A stretch of 23,681 nucleotides of DNA from Flammula alnicola. Taxonomy: Eukaryota > Basidiomycota > Agaricomycetes > Agaricales > Strophariaceae. The position numbers and the translations under genes were made by a program. The stretch is taken from assembly GCA_015499995.1 (NCBI GenBank), contig JADNRV010000584.1:1-23681 (forward strand), given 5' to 3'. This document shows positions 9,417 to 20,700 of the stretch, one piece after another. Within the stretch, counting starts at the first letter, position 1. Each line of letters begins with the position of its first letter. The notes beneath the pieces are model-generated. The model ran no database searches, was not told the DNA's origin, and was given only the letters and a program-made list of their open reading frames with translations.

Positions 9417-9424
9417 TATATAAG
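9417..9424 (+). promoter_or_regulatory. TATA box of the 7-TM protein gene
   Basis: TATATAAG lies only 38 bases ahead of the ATG at 9455. That would place transcription start close to the start codon, implying a very short leader. Confidence 0.45.
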
Positions 9425-9454
9425 CCGCCTTGCTTCTCTGGTGATCCCCAACTG

Positions 9455-10708
9455 ATGAGCGCTAACCAAGCAATCTGCGGCTACAGGCTTTCAGGTGGAT
9501 ACGGACCCATCCCCCGATTTCTATACTACATCCTCCTCATCGTCAGTTTGGTCTTCCACAGGGTCGAATGGCTCACTGGCAGCACTTTAGGCGCATCCAT
9601 GATCTTCAGCTCCATCGCGGCTGTGCATGCGGTGGGGCTGGCGTCTGCGCGGGGACGGGGGACAGTCGACCTGGATATCATACCGGTGTATTCGATCACG
9701 GGCGTAGCGATGCTCATCGGAGTCCCGTTGCTCGTGTGGTCAAGGATGCTGAGGGAGGCGGAGAGGTCGGTGCGCATAGTGACGTTCTCGTGGATAGGGT
9801 TGATGTTCGTCGGCGTCATCGCGTCCCTTGCCAGCATGAAGAAGCTACCTCAGGCCACGCAGGAGTGTGACTTGGATCCGACAAGCGGAGCACTGCTGTG
9901 CAACTTCACGTGTGACGTCCCGTTGCCAATGCGGCGGGGGCAGCAGATAATGATCATCCCGTTCCAGGCGGCTAACCTCCTTGACGGGTGGTCGACTTCG
10001 TATACCTGGCTTGCGACATCGCTCACGTTTATGGGGCTCACTTACGCAGGAGCGCGTATGCACCCGATGGAGATGGCCCGACAGTCTTTGCGCGCGAGGG
10101 GGATCAGCAAGCGCCTCCGCCGCAAGAACGCGAATCGTACGGCCAATTGCGCTGTATGCTCCCCGCCGCTGTCGGTAGGGTTAAGCATTGCGCACGTTGT
10201 GCTGATGGAGGTGATACTCCTCAGACCGCATGGTGTTCCCGTTGGCGAGGATATGACTGCCATAGGGCAGTGGGGGCCACTCATCGGCGCTGCTTTTGCA
10301 TTACTGGCGTCCATTATCCAGTGGCGGCTTCCTGAGGAGAAGAGGGTGGTGGAAAATAGGAGCGGTGATATTGAGATGGCTGGGAATTCTAGACCTCCAC
10401 GTGCGCCAAATGCGACTGCGACCCCAATGACTTCGAATCCTGCACCACTAAATAATTCGTCTCCTGAAGGAAGATTTGATCCCGCGACTTACTTTGAAGA
10501 AGGACGTTGGTGGGGCAATGTTGCTAATGATTTAGTGATGAACCATGGAGGTGTTAAATGGGTTGTTCGGGAGGGGTATTTACGGCGTCTAGATGGCCAG
10601 ACTAGCAGTAGAGCTGTCCCTGCATCGGCGCCTGTGGATGATACCGTTCCTTCAACCCTTGTTACTACTTCGGCAGAAGAGAAGGTTGAAGAGAGCGGTA
10701 TAAAATGA
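9455..10708 (+). CDS. Seven-transmembrane protein of unknown function
   Basis: A single uninterrupted frame of 417 residues with no intron needed. Hydrophobic segments fall at about residues 19-36, 45-65, 76-96, 108-126, 183-200, 238-256 and 273-291, giving seven predicted helices. The N-terminus is short (CGYRLSGGYGPIPRF). Cysteines at 138, 149 and 153 lie in the loop between helices 4 and 5 and could form a disulfide. A basic patch, RGISKRLRRK, lies between helices 5 and 6. The last ~125 residues are polar, Pro/Ser/Thr-rich, and contain a WWGNVANDLV segment that looks conserved. The layout resembles a lineage-specific fungal membrane protein family that I recognise only as uncharacterised; a receptor or plasma/vacuolar membrane role would be a guess. 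The ATG at 9455 is preferred because it precedes the first hydrophobic helix and follows a TATA box. It has the same orientation as FAS, 1 kb upstream of it. Confidence 0.78.
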   Translation: MSANQAICGYRLSGGYGPIPRFLYYILLIVSLVFHRVEWLTGSTLGASMIFSSIAAVHAVGLASARGRGTVDLDIIPVYSITGVAMLIGVPLLVWSRMLREAERSVRIVTFSWIGLMFVGVIASLASMKKLPQATQECDLDPTSGALLCNFTCDVPLPMRRGQQIMIIPFQAANLLDGWSTSYTWLATSLTFMGLTYAGARMHPMEMARQSLRARGISKRLRRKNANRTANCAVCSPPLSVGLSIAHVVLMEVILLRPHGVPVGEDMTAIGQWGPLIGAAFALLASIIQWRLPEEKRVVENRSGDIEMAGNSRPPRAPNATATPMTSNPAPLNNSSPEGRFDPATYFEEGRWWGNVANDLVMNHGGVKWVVREGYLRRLDGQTSSRAVPASAPVDDTVPSTLVTTSAEEKVEESGIK

Positions 10709-11633
10709 CCAAAATTGCTTGAACAATAATTGACATTGACTCATGAGGTTTTGTTAAGGCTTGATTACTCATGCAGGGGAATCGAAAGACGGTCGCACAA
10801 CTGTCTAATTTGTTTGAGGGTTTACAAAGTAGCTGTAATGTCAAGTTGATGCTTGCACTTAAATAGATAAACGCATACACGTACATTTGGTTTATGATAA
10901 GATTCCTCTTACTCATCCACATGACTTAACCCACGCCGGAACGGATGTGAGGTTGACGAGGACGCATGTTGCAGCAGAGTGTTGGGTTTTCAGTTCGCCA
11001 CGTTTGGGCCCCTATCAAATAGTGGGCCCCAAAGAACGAGGACTTTTACGCAAGCTGATGGAAGACGTTGGGCTTGGGGTATTGCCTTTGATTGGATGAC
11101 TGAGTGAATGTTTAAAATGATTTGAGGGCGGTCGAGCCCATTGAAGAAGTTGAGGGTATCGGAGGCGGGTGCTACGTCCACAGGGGTTTAAGCTGGGAAT
11201 TGATATGCTGGTGAGCTCACGAGTTTATCATGCAAAGACTCTGGTTCGGGGCTAGGATGTTCCATTGAGGTAAGAACATCATGGCTCAGACACTGGAGAC
11301 CCAAACCGTAGTAGATGCTGGCCGAGGTAAATGATTAGGGTGGTAGATGATAAAGGCGCAAATCTGTCCGGGGTTGAAGATGCGGGGTTCCGGACAATTC
11401 GACGGGAACAGTTTGCATTATATATTGGCTATCTCTGAGGGCAAGCACCGCGGCTTTGAGGAGCACTTGGACTATAGGAGGCAATCTGGGGTGACTCTGT
11501 GCCAGAATGAATCTCGGAATATCGCCGAAAATAGAAATCTCGCACGAAAACTTCCCAAAAGTACGATCGCGCTGGTCACGTGCGCATCTCCAAGTAAAAA
11601 TCCGTTGGGGGAACGGGTTTGGGGTCAGGGTGA
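10709..11633. other. Intergenic region upstream of FAS
   Basis: No gene is supported. Plus-strand frames at 10887-11099 and 11347-11640 have no motifs or splice partners. A GC-rich imperfect inverted repeat (TTTGGGCCCC ... GTGGGCCCCAAAG) spans about 11003-11034. The right part serves as FAS promoter. Confidence 0.4.
11577..11582. promoter_or_regulatory. E-box CACGTG in the FAS promoter
   Basis: CACGTG within GGTCACGTGCG, 164 bases ahead of the FAS ATG and 57 bases ahead of its TATA box. bHLH factors (Ino2/Ino4 type in yeast) control FAS genes through related E-box elements; a link here is inference from position only. Confidence 0.3.
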
Positions 11634-11640
11634 TATATAA
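11634..11640 (+). promoter_or_regulatory. TATA box of FAS
   Basis: TATATAA, 107 bases upstream of the FAS ATG, followed by a C-rich/pyrimidine tract (11662-11700) as is common at fungal transcription starts. Confidence 0.55.
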
Positions 11641-11740
11641 TTTGTCGTGGGCCCCCGTCTCTGTTCTTTCGCGTCTACGTCGTTAGACAATCCCCCCCTC
11701 ACAAAAAAAGCTGTCGACGTCGTCCCTCGCAGCGAACCCA

Positions 11741-14700
11741 ATGGCCGCACCCAACGGCCACGCCGTCCGCGCGTCAGCTATCACTACACGTCCCCTAATT
11801 CTCATCCTTGGACAAATTAGAGTGTGTATTCCGTCTCGCTGTTGACACATGTTCAAATTTAACGTGCACTTCTCTGTAGATTTCAATCCCAGTATCTACC
11901 AATACCGACGAATGGATCGCAGCTGAAGTCCTCCGTGACGAGTTTACTCATATCCAGTCGCAGCTAGACGCCGTCGACAACGCTGCCCAGTTAGACAACG
12001 AGGCAGAAGCAACCGTAGAGCTTGCTGCGCGTTTCCTTGCACATGTTGCTGCCAGCATCCCAAAGGACCCTCAATCCACCCCTGCACGCGCCGCGTTGCT
12101 TCTCAACGTGCTTAAGCACTTTACGTCATCATACCTTGCGACCGAGGATATCCATACCCTCGCGTCCACTTTCGACACAGAGACGCGCAAAGACGTCCTT
12201 TCAGCTTATTTCCAAGCCGTAGCTACCCTAAAAGAGCAGAAAGTTTCCCCCATCCCCTCCCAACCAGAGTCGGCGCTTCTCTCTGCCGCCGTCTCTGGCA
12301 AAGCCTCCGTATTCGCCCTGTTTGGTGGTCAGGGTACAAATGAAGTTTACTTCGACGAACTTCAAAGTCTATACGATATCTACACACCTTTTGTGGCGCC
12401 ATTCTTGCAAACCGTCACAGAGGACGTTTTAGTGCCCTTGGCGGAAGAAGAGCACGACTCCACTTTCTATACCCATGGCTGTGACGTCGTTTCTTGGCTC
12501 TCTGGTGCGATTCCTCGCCCCGCAGTGTCATATCTCGCATCAGTTCCGGTGTCATTCCCTCTCATCGGACTTACCCAACTCGTCCAGTATCTTGTCGCAT
12601 GTCACGTCGCCAACCTTACGCCTGGAGAACTCCGAAGCCGCATCAATGGTGCTACTGGGCACTCTCAAGGCATCGTCTCAGCTGTCGCCATTGCCGCGTC
12701 AGCTACCTTTGAAGAGTTCGTGGAGAACTCGCGCAAGGCCTTAAGATGGCTTTTCTACTCGGGCCTCAGGGGTCAACAGGCCTTCCCTGTCACGTCCTTG
12801 GAGCCTAGCATCGTTCAAGACTCCGTTGAAGGTGGCGAGGGCGTTCCCAGCCCTATGTTGTCGGTCACTGGTTTAACCCTGAAGGAACTCAACCCTCACA
12901 TCGCCAAGACCAACAAGCACCTTCCCGCGGACTCTCAGCTTTTCGTGTCGCTTCACAACGGACCCAAGGCATTCGTTGTCACCGGTCCCTCCAAGGCCCT
13001 CTTCGGCCTCGTTACCAGCTTGAGGCATATCAAGGCGCCATCTGGAGCTGACCAGAGCAAGGTTCCTTTCTCTCAGCGCAAGCCAGTCTTCTCAATCAGG
13101 TTTTTGGTCGTTGGCGTGCCATACCACAGCCAATATTTGGTCGATGCAACAGAGAAGCTCATCGAAGAGGATTTAGAAGGCGAGGAGTTGTGGGACGCGA
13201 AGGACTTGAAGATACCTGTTTATAACACGGAAGATGGTTCGTTTTTCGTTTGTTACTGATGGACGACCAGAAGACTCATTCCATTTTTATAGGTTCAGAT
13301 ATGCGCCAACTTAGTTCTTCCATTACGCGCTCTCTCTGCGAGCAAATCTTTACCTCGCCTATCCACTGGACCAAGGCAACCGATTTCCCTGAGACTGCTA
13401 CCCATGCCATCGACTTCGGACCCGGTGGATTGAGTGGTATCGGCCCCTTGACCGCCAGAAATTTCGACGGCCGGGGCGTCCGTGTCATTGTTGTCGGCGA
13501 GAAAGGCAAAGGTGATGCCGAGCTCTATAGCTCGCTCGGTGTCAAGTCCGAAGAGTGGTGGAGCAAGAAATGGTCTCCAAGTCTAGTACGCACGAGGTAT
13601 GTCTTTCGATGAGCTTCGAGCCGTTGTGTAAGATCTAATTTTCTTTTCTTCAGTGATGGCGAACTCCACCTCGATACGCCCTTCTCTCGCCTCCTCGGCA
13701 AACCCCCAATTATGGTTGCTGGCATGACGCCATCTACCGTCAAAGCTGGCTTCGTGAGCGCTGTCCTAGACGCTGGTTATCATATCGAATTAGCCGGCGG
13801 TGGTCACTACAACGCCGCTGCCTTGCGCTCCAAGGTTGCCGAGATTCAGAAGCTCATTCCGGCTGGTGTCGGTATCACCCTCAACGCTTTGTACATCAAC
13901 CCTCGCCAGTTCACATTCCAGTTCCCTCTATGGCAGGAGATGAGGAAGGAGGGTCTTCCCGTTGAAGGCTTCTGCGTTGCTGCTGGCATTCCTACCACTG
14001 AGAAGGCCGTCGAAATCATCGAGGGTTTGAAGGCCGCTGGTATCAAGCACGTTGCTTTCAAGCCTGGCTCCGTCGACGGCATTCGTCAAGTCATCAACAT
14101 CGCTGCCGCTAACCCCGATTTTCCAATTATCATGCAGTGGACTGGTGGCCGTGCAGGTGGCCATCACTCCTTTGAAGACTTCCATCAACCAGTGCTGGCG
14201 ACTTATCGTTCCATTCGCCAGCACCCCAACATCTCCCTCGTTGGCGGCTCAGGATTCGGATCCGCTGAAGATGTCTGGGAATACCTGACCGGTGACTGGT
14301 CTGTCGAGCGTTTCGGCGTTCAGCCGATGCCTTTCGATGGCTTCTTGTTCGCCAGTCGCGTCATGGTCGCCAAGGAGGCTCATACGAGCTCGTCGGTAAA
14401 GGACTTGATTGTCGCTGCTGCTGGCGTTGATGACGGTGCTTGGGAAGGCACCTACACCAAGCCCACCGGTGGCATCCTCACCGTCCGCTCGGAGTTGGGC
14501 GAACCTATCCATAAGGTTGCGACGAGGGCTGTCAAATTGTGGAAGGAGTTCGATGACACTGTCTTCAAGATGCCGAAGGAGAAGCGGGCTTTGTGGTTGG
14601 CCGAGCGCAAGGACGAAATCATCGCCAAGTTGAACAAGGACTTCGCGAAGCCTTGGTTTGGGTGGAAGAAGGATGGCAGCGTTGCGTCCGATCTCAGCGA

Positions 14701-17700
14701 CATGACCTATGAGGAAACTGTCCTGCGGATGGTGCGTCTGATGTTCGTCGCTCATCAGAAGCGATGGGTCGACACCTCGTTGAGGAATTTGGTGGGCGAC
14801 TGGCTCAGGCGGGTGGAGGAGCGCTTTGCGGGTGTGAATGGTGGAGGACACAAGCCCTCGTTGCTTCAGAACTTCTCGCTGTTGGATGACCCTCTTCCTT
14901 TCGTCAAGACATTCTTCAAGAAATACCATCTCGCGACGGAGCAGCTCCTTGCAGCTGAGGACACCGCGTTCTTTTTGGCCATTTCGCAGAGGCCGGGGCA
15001 GAAACCGGTTCCATTCATCCCTGTGCTCGATGCTACTTTTGAGGTCTGGTTCAAGAAGGTGCGTTTTTCTTTCTTTTCTGTGTTAGCAAATTGCTGACAA
15101 TGATAATTTAAGGACTCTCTCTGGGCTGCTGAAGACATCGATGCGGTTTTCGATCAAGACCCTCAGCGCGTGTGCATTTTGCAAGGCCCCGTGGCTGCAA
15201 AATGGTCTGTCGTGAAGGACGAGCCCGTCAAGGATTTGCTCGGCAACATCAACAAATCTCTTATCCAACGCCTCCTTGAGCGCAAATATGGCGGCGACGT
15301 TTCTGCGGTGCCAACCATCGATTATCTCGCCGTTGCGCCAAAGGCAGTTGCGAAGAATATTGCTGGTGTCGTCCGCACGGAGAGCAGCAACAGCGTCACC
15401 TTTGAATTCGGGTCTACTCTTCCTGAAACTTCGGCCTGGCTCGAGACCTTGGGCGGCCAGGAACTCAGCTGGCTCCGCGCTCTTGTGACTTCGAGCATAA
15501 TTGTTCAAGGCACTTCGTACATCGACAACCCTCTTCGCCGCATCCTCGCCCCTCGTGCCGGACAGAAAGTCGTCGTCAAGTACGCCGGCTCCCTTCCTAC
15601 CTCCGTCACCGTCTACGGCGCTGCTCGTTCTTATGGCGAGCATATCGATAGCTTCAAGGCTGTTGAAATATCGTATGCCAAGGACAGCAAGCTGATCAAC
15701 ATCTCGATCTTTGAGGAGCGCCGCGGCAGCTTCATCCCCCTTGCCCTCCAATTTGTGTACAAGCCTTCCCAAGGCTTCGCCCCCATCCACGAGATCGCTA
15801 CTGGCCGCAATCAGCGCATCAAGGAATTCTACTGGAAGCTGTGGTATGGTGACAACGAGGTCCTTCCCGCAATCGACATCCGCGAGAAGTTTGTTGGCCC
15901 CGAAGTCGTCATCAAAGCAGAAGATGTCGAGCAGTTCTGCGCTGTCGTCGGCAATCAAGGAGAGTCGTTTAAGACTGTCAGGAATGAGAAGGTTCAGGCT
16001 CCTATGGACTTCGCCATCGTTACAGGCTGGCAGGTATGTTCGATATTTTCGTCTTATCTTTTTTGCTGTTTCTTACATTATGTGTAGGCCATTATGAAGT
16101 CTATCTTCCCCAGTACTATCGACGGAGACCTCCTCAAGCTTGTGCACCTCTCCAACGGGTTCCGCATGGTTGATGGAGCTAAACCTTTAGAGGCTGGCGA
16201 TGTCTGCAAGGCTGAGGCTCGCATCGTCTCGGTCATCAATGCACCCGAAGGAAAGACCGTCAAAGTCAAGGGCTACGTTTCTCGTCGAGGTCAACGCGTC
16301 ATCGAAGTTGTTTCAGCGTTCTTGTATCGTGGTCGTTTCAGCGACTATGAGAACACCTTCGATACCACGGAGGAACCCGACTACTCGGTTACTCTCGAGA
16401 CCGACGCCGACGTTGGAGTCTTGCAGTCAAAGGAATGGTTCGAATGGGAGAACGAGTCGTCTCCTCTTCTCGCTGGCGCTTCCCTGATTTTCCGTATCCA
16501 GTCTCAAGTGTTCTTCAAAGACAGGACTGCCAACCGCAACGTCACTGTCTCCGGCGACATCTTTGTTCGTAATCAACTGAAGGTTCTCGTCAAGGTTGGC
16601 TCCGTCGACTTCCAGCAGGATGACTCGCAGGGCAACCCCGTACTCGCTTACCTCCAACGTCATGGAACGCCTCTCGGGTTGACTACCCCTCTCGCCAATG
16701 AAGGTTACACGCTCACAAGCACTGACGTCTCCACGTCCTTCAATGCACCTTTGACCAACGAGCCCTACTCGAAGATCTCGGGTGACTTCAACCCTATCCA
16801 CATCAACCCCTATTTCGCCGATTATGCGTCTCTTCCTGCCACTATCACTCATGGACTCTGGTCCAGCGCCGCTACCCGTCGCTACGTCGAGAACGTTGTC
16901 GCCAAGGGTCATCCAGACCGCGTCATTGCGTACGTCGAAGCATTATCTAACTGTTTTGATTTAGCTCACACTTCTTTCGTTTAGTTACGATGTCAACTTC
17001 GTCGGCATGGTCCTTCCTGGTGATCAGCTAGAAGTCAAGCTTCGCCATGTCGGCATGCGCGACGGCAACATCGTCGTCAGCATTGAAACCACCAACGACC
17101 GCGGCGAAAAGGTCCTCCAAGGCTCTGCAGAGGTTTCTCAACCAGCCACCGTCTACGTCTTCACCGGACAAGGTTCGCAAGAACCTGGCATGGGCATGGA
17201 TCTCTACAACAGTTCTCCAGCTGCGCGGGCAGTTTGGGATGGTGCCGATACCCATCTCCTTGCTGTGTATGGCTTTTCTATCGTTGAAATTGTCAAGGAC
17301 AACCCGAAGGAGAAGACAATCCATTTCGGCGGTATCAAAGGCCAGGCTATCCGCCAACGATACATGGATATGACCTATGATACGATGGACAAGGACGGAC
17401 GCGTCAAGACTCTTCCTCTCTTCGCCGACATCGACGTTCGAACCCCCAAATATACCTTCAGCCATCCCAATGGTCTCCTTTTCGCCACCCAATTCGCCCA
17501 AATCGCACTTGTCGTCACCGAGAAGGCTGCGTTCGAGGATATGCGCATGAAGGGTTTCGTTCAGAAGGATTGTGCATTTGCTGGACATTCTCTCGGAGAG
17601 TATTCGGCTCTTGCGTCGATCGCTGATGTCCTCCACATTTCCGCTCTCGTCGACGTCGTGTTCTATCGCGGTATTACTATGCAACGTGCCGTCGAGCGGG

Positions 17701-20700
17701 ACTCTGAGAACCGTTCCAACTATGCCATGTGTGCTGTTAACCCCAGCCGCATTTCGCCCACCTTCAGCGACGCTGCCCTGCGTGAAGTAGTCGACTCTAT
17801 TGCCACCATCTCCGGATCTCTGCTCGAGATTGTCAACTATAACGTCGAGGTAAGATTTCGTTACCGTATAAGGTCTTCTGATTCCAATATATGTTTTAGG
17901 GTCAACAATACGTCTGCGCCGGAGAACTTGTGACTTTGCAAACCATGACTAATGTCTTGAACTTCATCAAGGTCCAAAAGATTGACATTGCCAAAGTAAG
18001 TGTTAATATTATGATCAACGTCGATGCAAATTCTTATGTGCTCTACAGTTGACCGAGACGTTCAGTGTTGAGAAAGTGAAGGAGATGCTCGGTGACATTG
18101 TGAAAAACTGCTTCGAGAAAGCGCAGGAGCAACAGAAGGCGGAAGGTTACATCAAACTTGAACGTGGCTTCGCCACTATTCCTCTTCCTGGTATCGATGT
18201 GCCTTTCCATTCTCGTTACCTTTGGGCTGGTGTGTTGCCTTTCCGTGCCTGTAAGTCTTTTCTGTCTGTCTTAGTATGTTTTGTTTCTAACGTTCTTTCA
18301 TTGTAGACCTCTCGAAGAAGATCAATCCCACTCACCTCAATCCCGACATGTTGGTCGGGAAGTACATTCCCAATCTCGTCGCGAAACCCTTCCAAGTCTC
18401 TCGTGAATATGCGCAAATCATCTACGATCAGACCTCTTCGCCGAGACTCGACAAAGTACTCAAGAAGTGGGAAGAGGACCAGTGGGCCAGCACCCAAAAC
18501 CGTCAACAGCTTGCCTATATCATCCTCGTGGAGCTTCTAGCGTATCAATTCGCCTCCCCTGTTCGGTGGATCGAAACCCAGGACCTCCTTTTCACCTCTT
18601 TCAACTTCGAACGCCTCATTGAGCTCGGTCCTTCTCCCACGTTGACCGGAATGGCAACCCGTACCCTCAAAGCCAAATACGAGACTCTCGATGGGTCCGT
18701 TAGCCGGACACGCGCCATTCTCTGCCACTCGAAGAACGTCAAGGAGATTTACTACCAGCACGAGGATGAAGTCGAGGCGCCTTCTGCAGAGGAAGCCGCA
18801 CCTGCGTCGTCCACAGCAGCGCCCTCTGCCCCTGCTGCTGCTCCTGTTGCACTGGCCGCACCATCGGGACCAGTGGCGAGCATCGAAGACGTGCCTGTCA
18901 AGGCTGTCGATATCCTGCTCGTCGTTGTTGCACAGAAGTTGAAGAAGCGCGTGGATGAGATCCCTCTCTCGAAGACCATCAAAGACCTCGTTGGTGGCAA
19001 GTCGACTTTGCAGAATGAGATTCTTGGCGATCTCCAGCAGGAGTTCTCTTCTGCACCAGAGAAGGGCGAGGAGCTTCCTCTCGAAGAACTGGGCTCTGCG
19101 TTGGGCAGCGGCTTCAACGGAACTCTCGGAAAGTATAGCACTGGATTGGTTTCTCGTCTTGTTGGCGGGAAAATGCCCGGTGGTTTCAACGCTTCCGCTA
19201 TCAAGGCGCACCTCGCGAAGACATGGGGTCTTGGACCCGCCCGTTCTGATGGCGTCCTCCTTCTCGCGACGACTCTCGAGCCACCCAAACGTCTTGCATC
19301 TGAAGGCGAAGCTAAGGCTTGGCTCGATGGTGTTGTCTCCGTCTATGCTCAACGCGCTGGAATATCTCTTGCTGCTCCAGGTGCCGGCGGTGCTGCTGGA
19401 GGTGGAGGTGGTGGTGCGGTGATCAACAGCGAAGAGTTCCTCAAGTTCCAAGCTGATCAACAGACGTTTGCAGCTCAGCATGTCGAGCTCTATATGCGGT
19501 ATCTTGGGCGCGACTCTCGAGCTGGAGAGATTGCATTCGATCAAGAAAAGACCAACAACTTGGCCTTGCAAGCCAAACTCGACAGCATCACCCGAGAGCA
19601 TGGCGATGCTTACATCGACGGCATTCAACCACGTTTCGATGTCCTGAAGGCTCGCCACTTTGATTCTTCGTGGAACTGGGTCCGACAAGACGCCCTTCTC
19701 ATGTTCTACGACATCGTCTTCGGTCGTCTGACTACCGTTGACCGTGAAATCACTGCTCGTTGTATCGCCATCCTCAATCGCGCCGATCCCGACATGCTCC
19801 AGTATATGCAATATTACATCGACCACTGTGACCCGTCGAAGGGCGAGACATACAAGCTGGCGAAGGAGTTCGGCCAGCAGTTGATCGACAACACCTTCGA
19901 AGTTATCGGCCAGCCCCCAGTCTACAAAGATGGTTCGTTCATACATGCCCCAGATAACGTTATCACTACTAATGCTACTTGCTTTTCTAGTTACTTTCCC
20001 TACCGCTCCTCATACGGAGGTCACTGAAAAGGGCGAAATCAAGTACTCTGAAGTGGTTCGCGAAAATGTCCGCAAACTCGAGGCCTACGTCGAAGAGATG
20101 GCCAGCGGTGACACCGTCTCCGGCGCTGTCAACATCCAGAAAGTTCAAGACGATGTTCTCAAGTTGTGGTCTGTCGTCAAATCGCTTCCTGAAATCAGCT
20201 CGGATCAGAAGAATCGCATCAAGGCCTTATACGAAGGCGTCGTCAAATCTCTGCACAATTCGCCTGATTCTCGCCCTGCTCGCGTCGGCACACCACGCAG
20301 CCGTCGTTCATCCTCCCAATTCCTCCGCCCCCAAGTCACTGGTGTCACTCCAGTTACATCGATTAGCTCCGACAAGATCCCTCTCCTTCACTTGAAGCGT
20401 AAGGTTGGCACAACTTGGGAGTACAGTAGCAACCTGACTGGTGTCTATCTCGACATCCTTCATGAGATTGCCACTTCCGGCACAACCTTCAAGACAAGAA
20501 CGCGCTGTTGACAGGTGTGGGCAAGGGCTCCATTGGAGTTGAAATCGTCAAGGGTCTCTTGGCTGGTGGTGCTCACGTCGTCATTACTACCTCGAGCTAC
20601 AACCGCAAGACGGTCGAGTATTATCAATCCATTTTCCAGTCTTTCGGCAGTCGTGGATCCGCTCTTACCGTTGTCCCTTTCAACCAAGCATCAAAGCAAG

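Noticed and set aside
11003..11034. GGGCCC inverted repeat as a transcription terminator
   Set aside because: Imperfect, about 300 bases past the membrane-protein gene; fungal genes do not use hairpin terminators. Recorded only as a feature of the intergenic region.
11347..11640. Plus-strand frame of 97 codons upstream of FAS
   Set aside because: It ends inside the FAS TATA box and has no motif; it is promoter sequence.
18537..19946. Long minus-strand frame (469 codons) opposite FAS exon 10
   Set aside because: It lies exactly opposite a strongly coding exon, has no family motif, and is an effect of codon bias on the antisense strand. The same holds for minus frames at 14249-14929, 15083-15958, 16427-16912 and 17028-17684.
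20508..20510. A separate ketoreductase/ketosynthase gene starting near 20508
   Set aside because: The codon is TTG inside a conserved KR segment, no promoter lies upstream, and the preceding exon carries the N-terminal part of the same fold.
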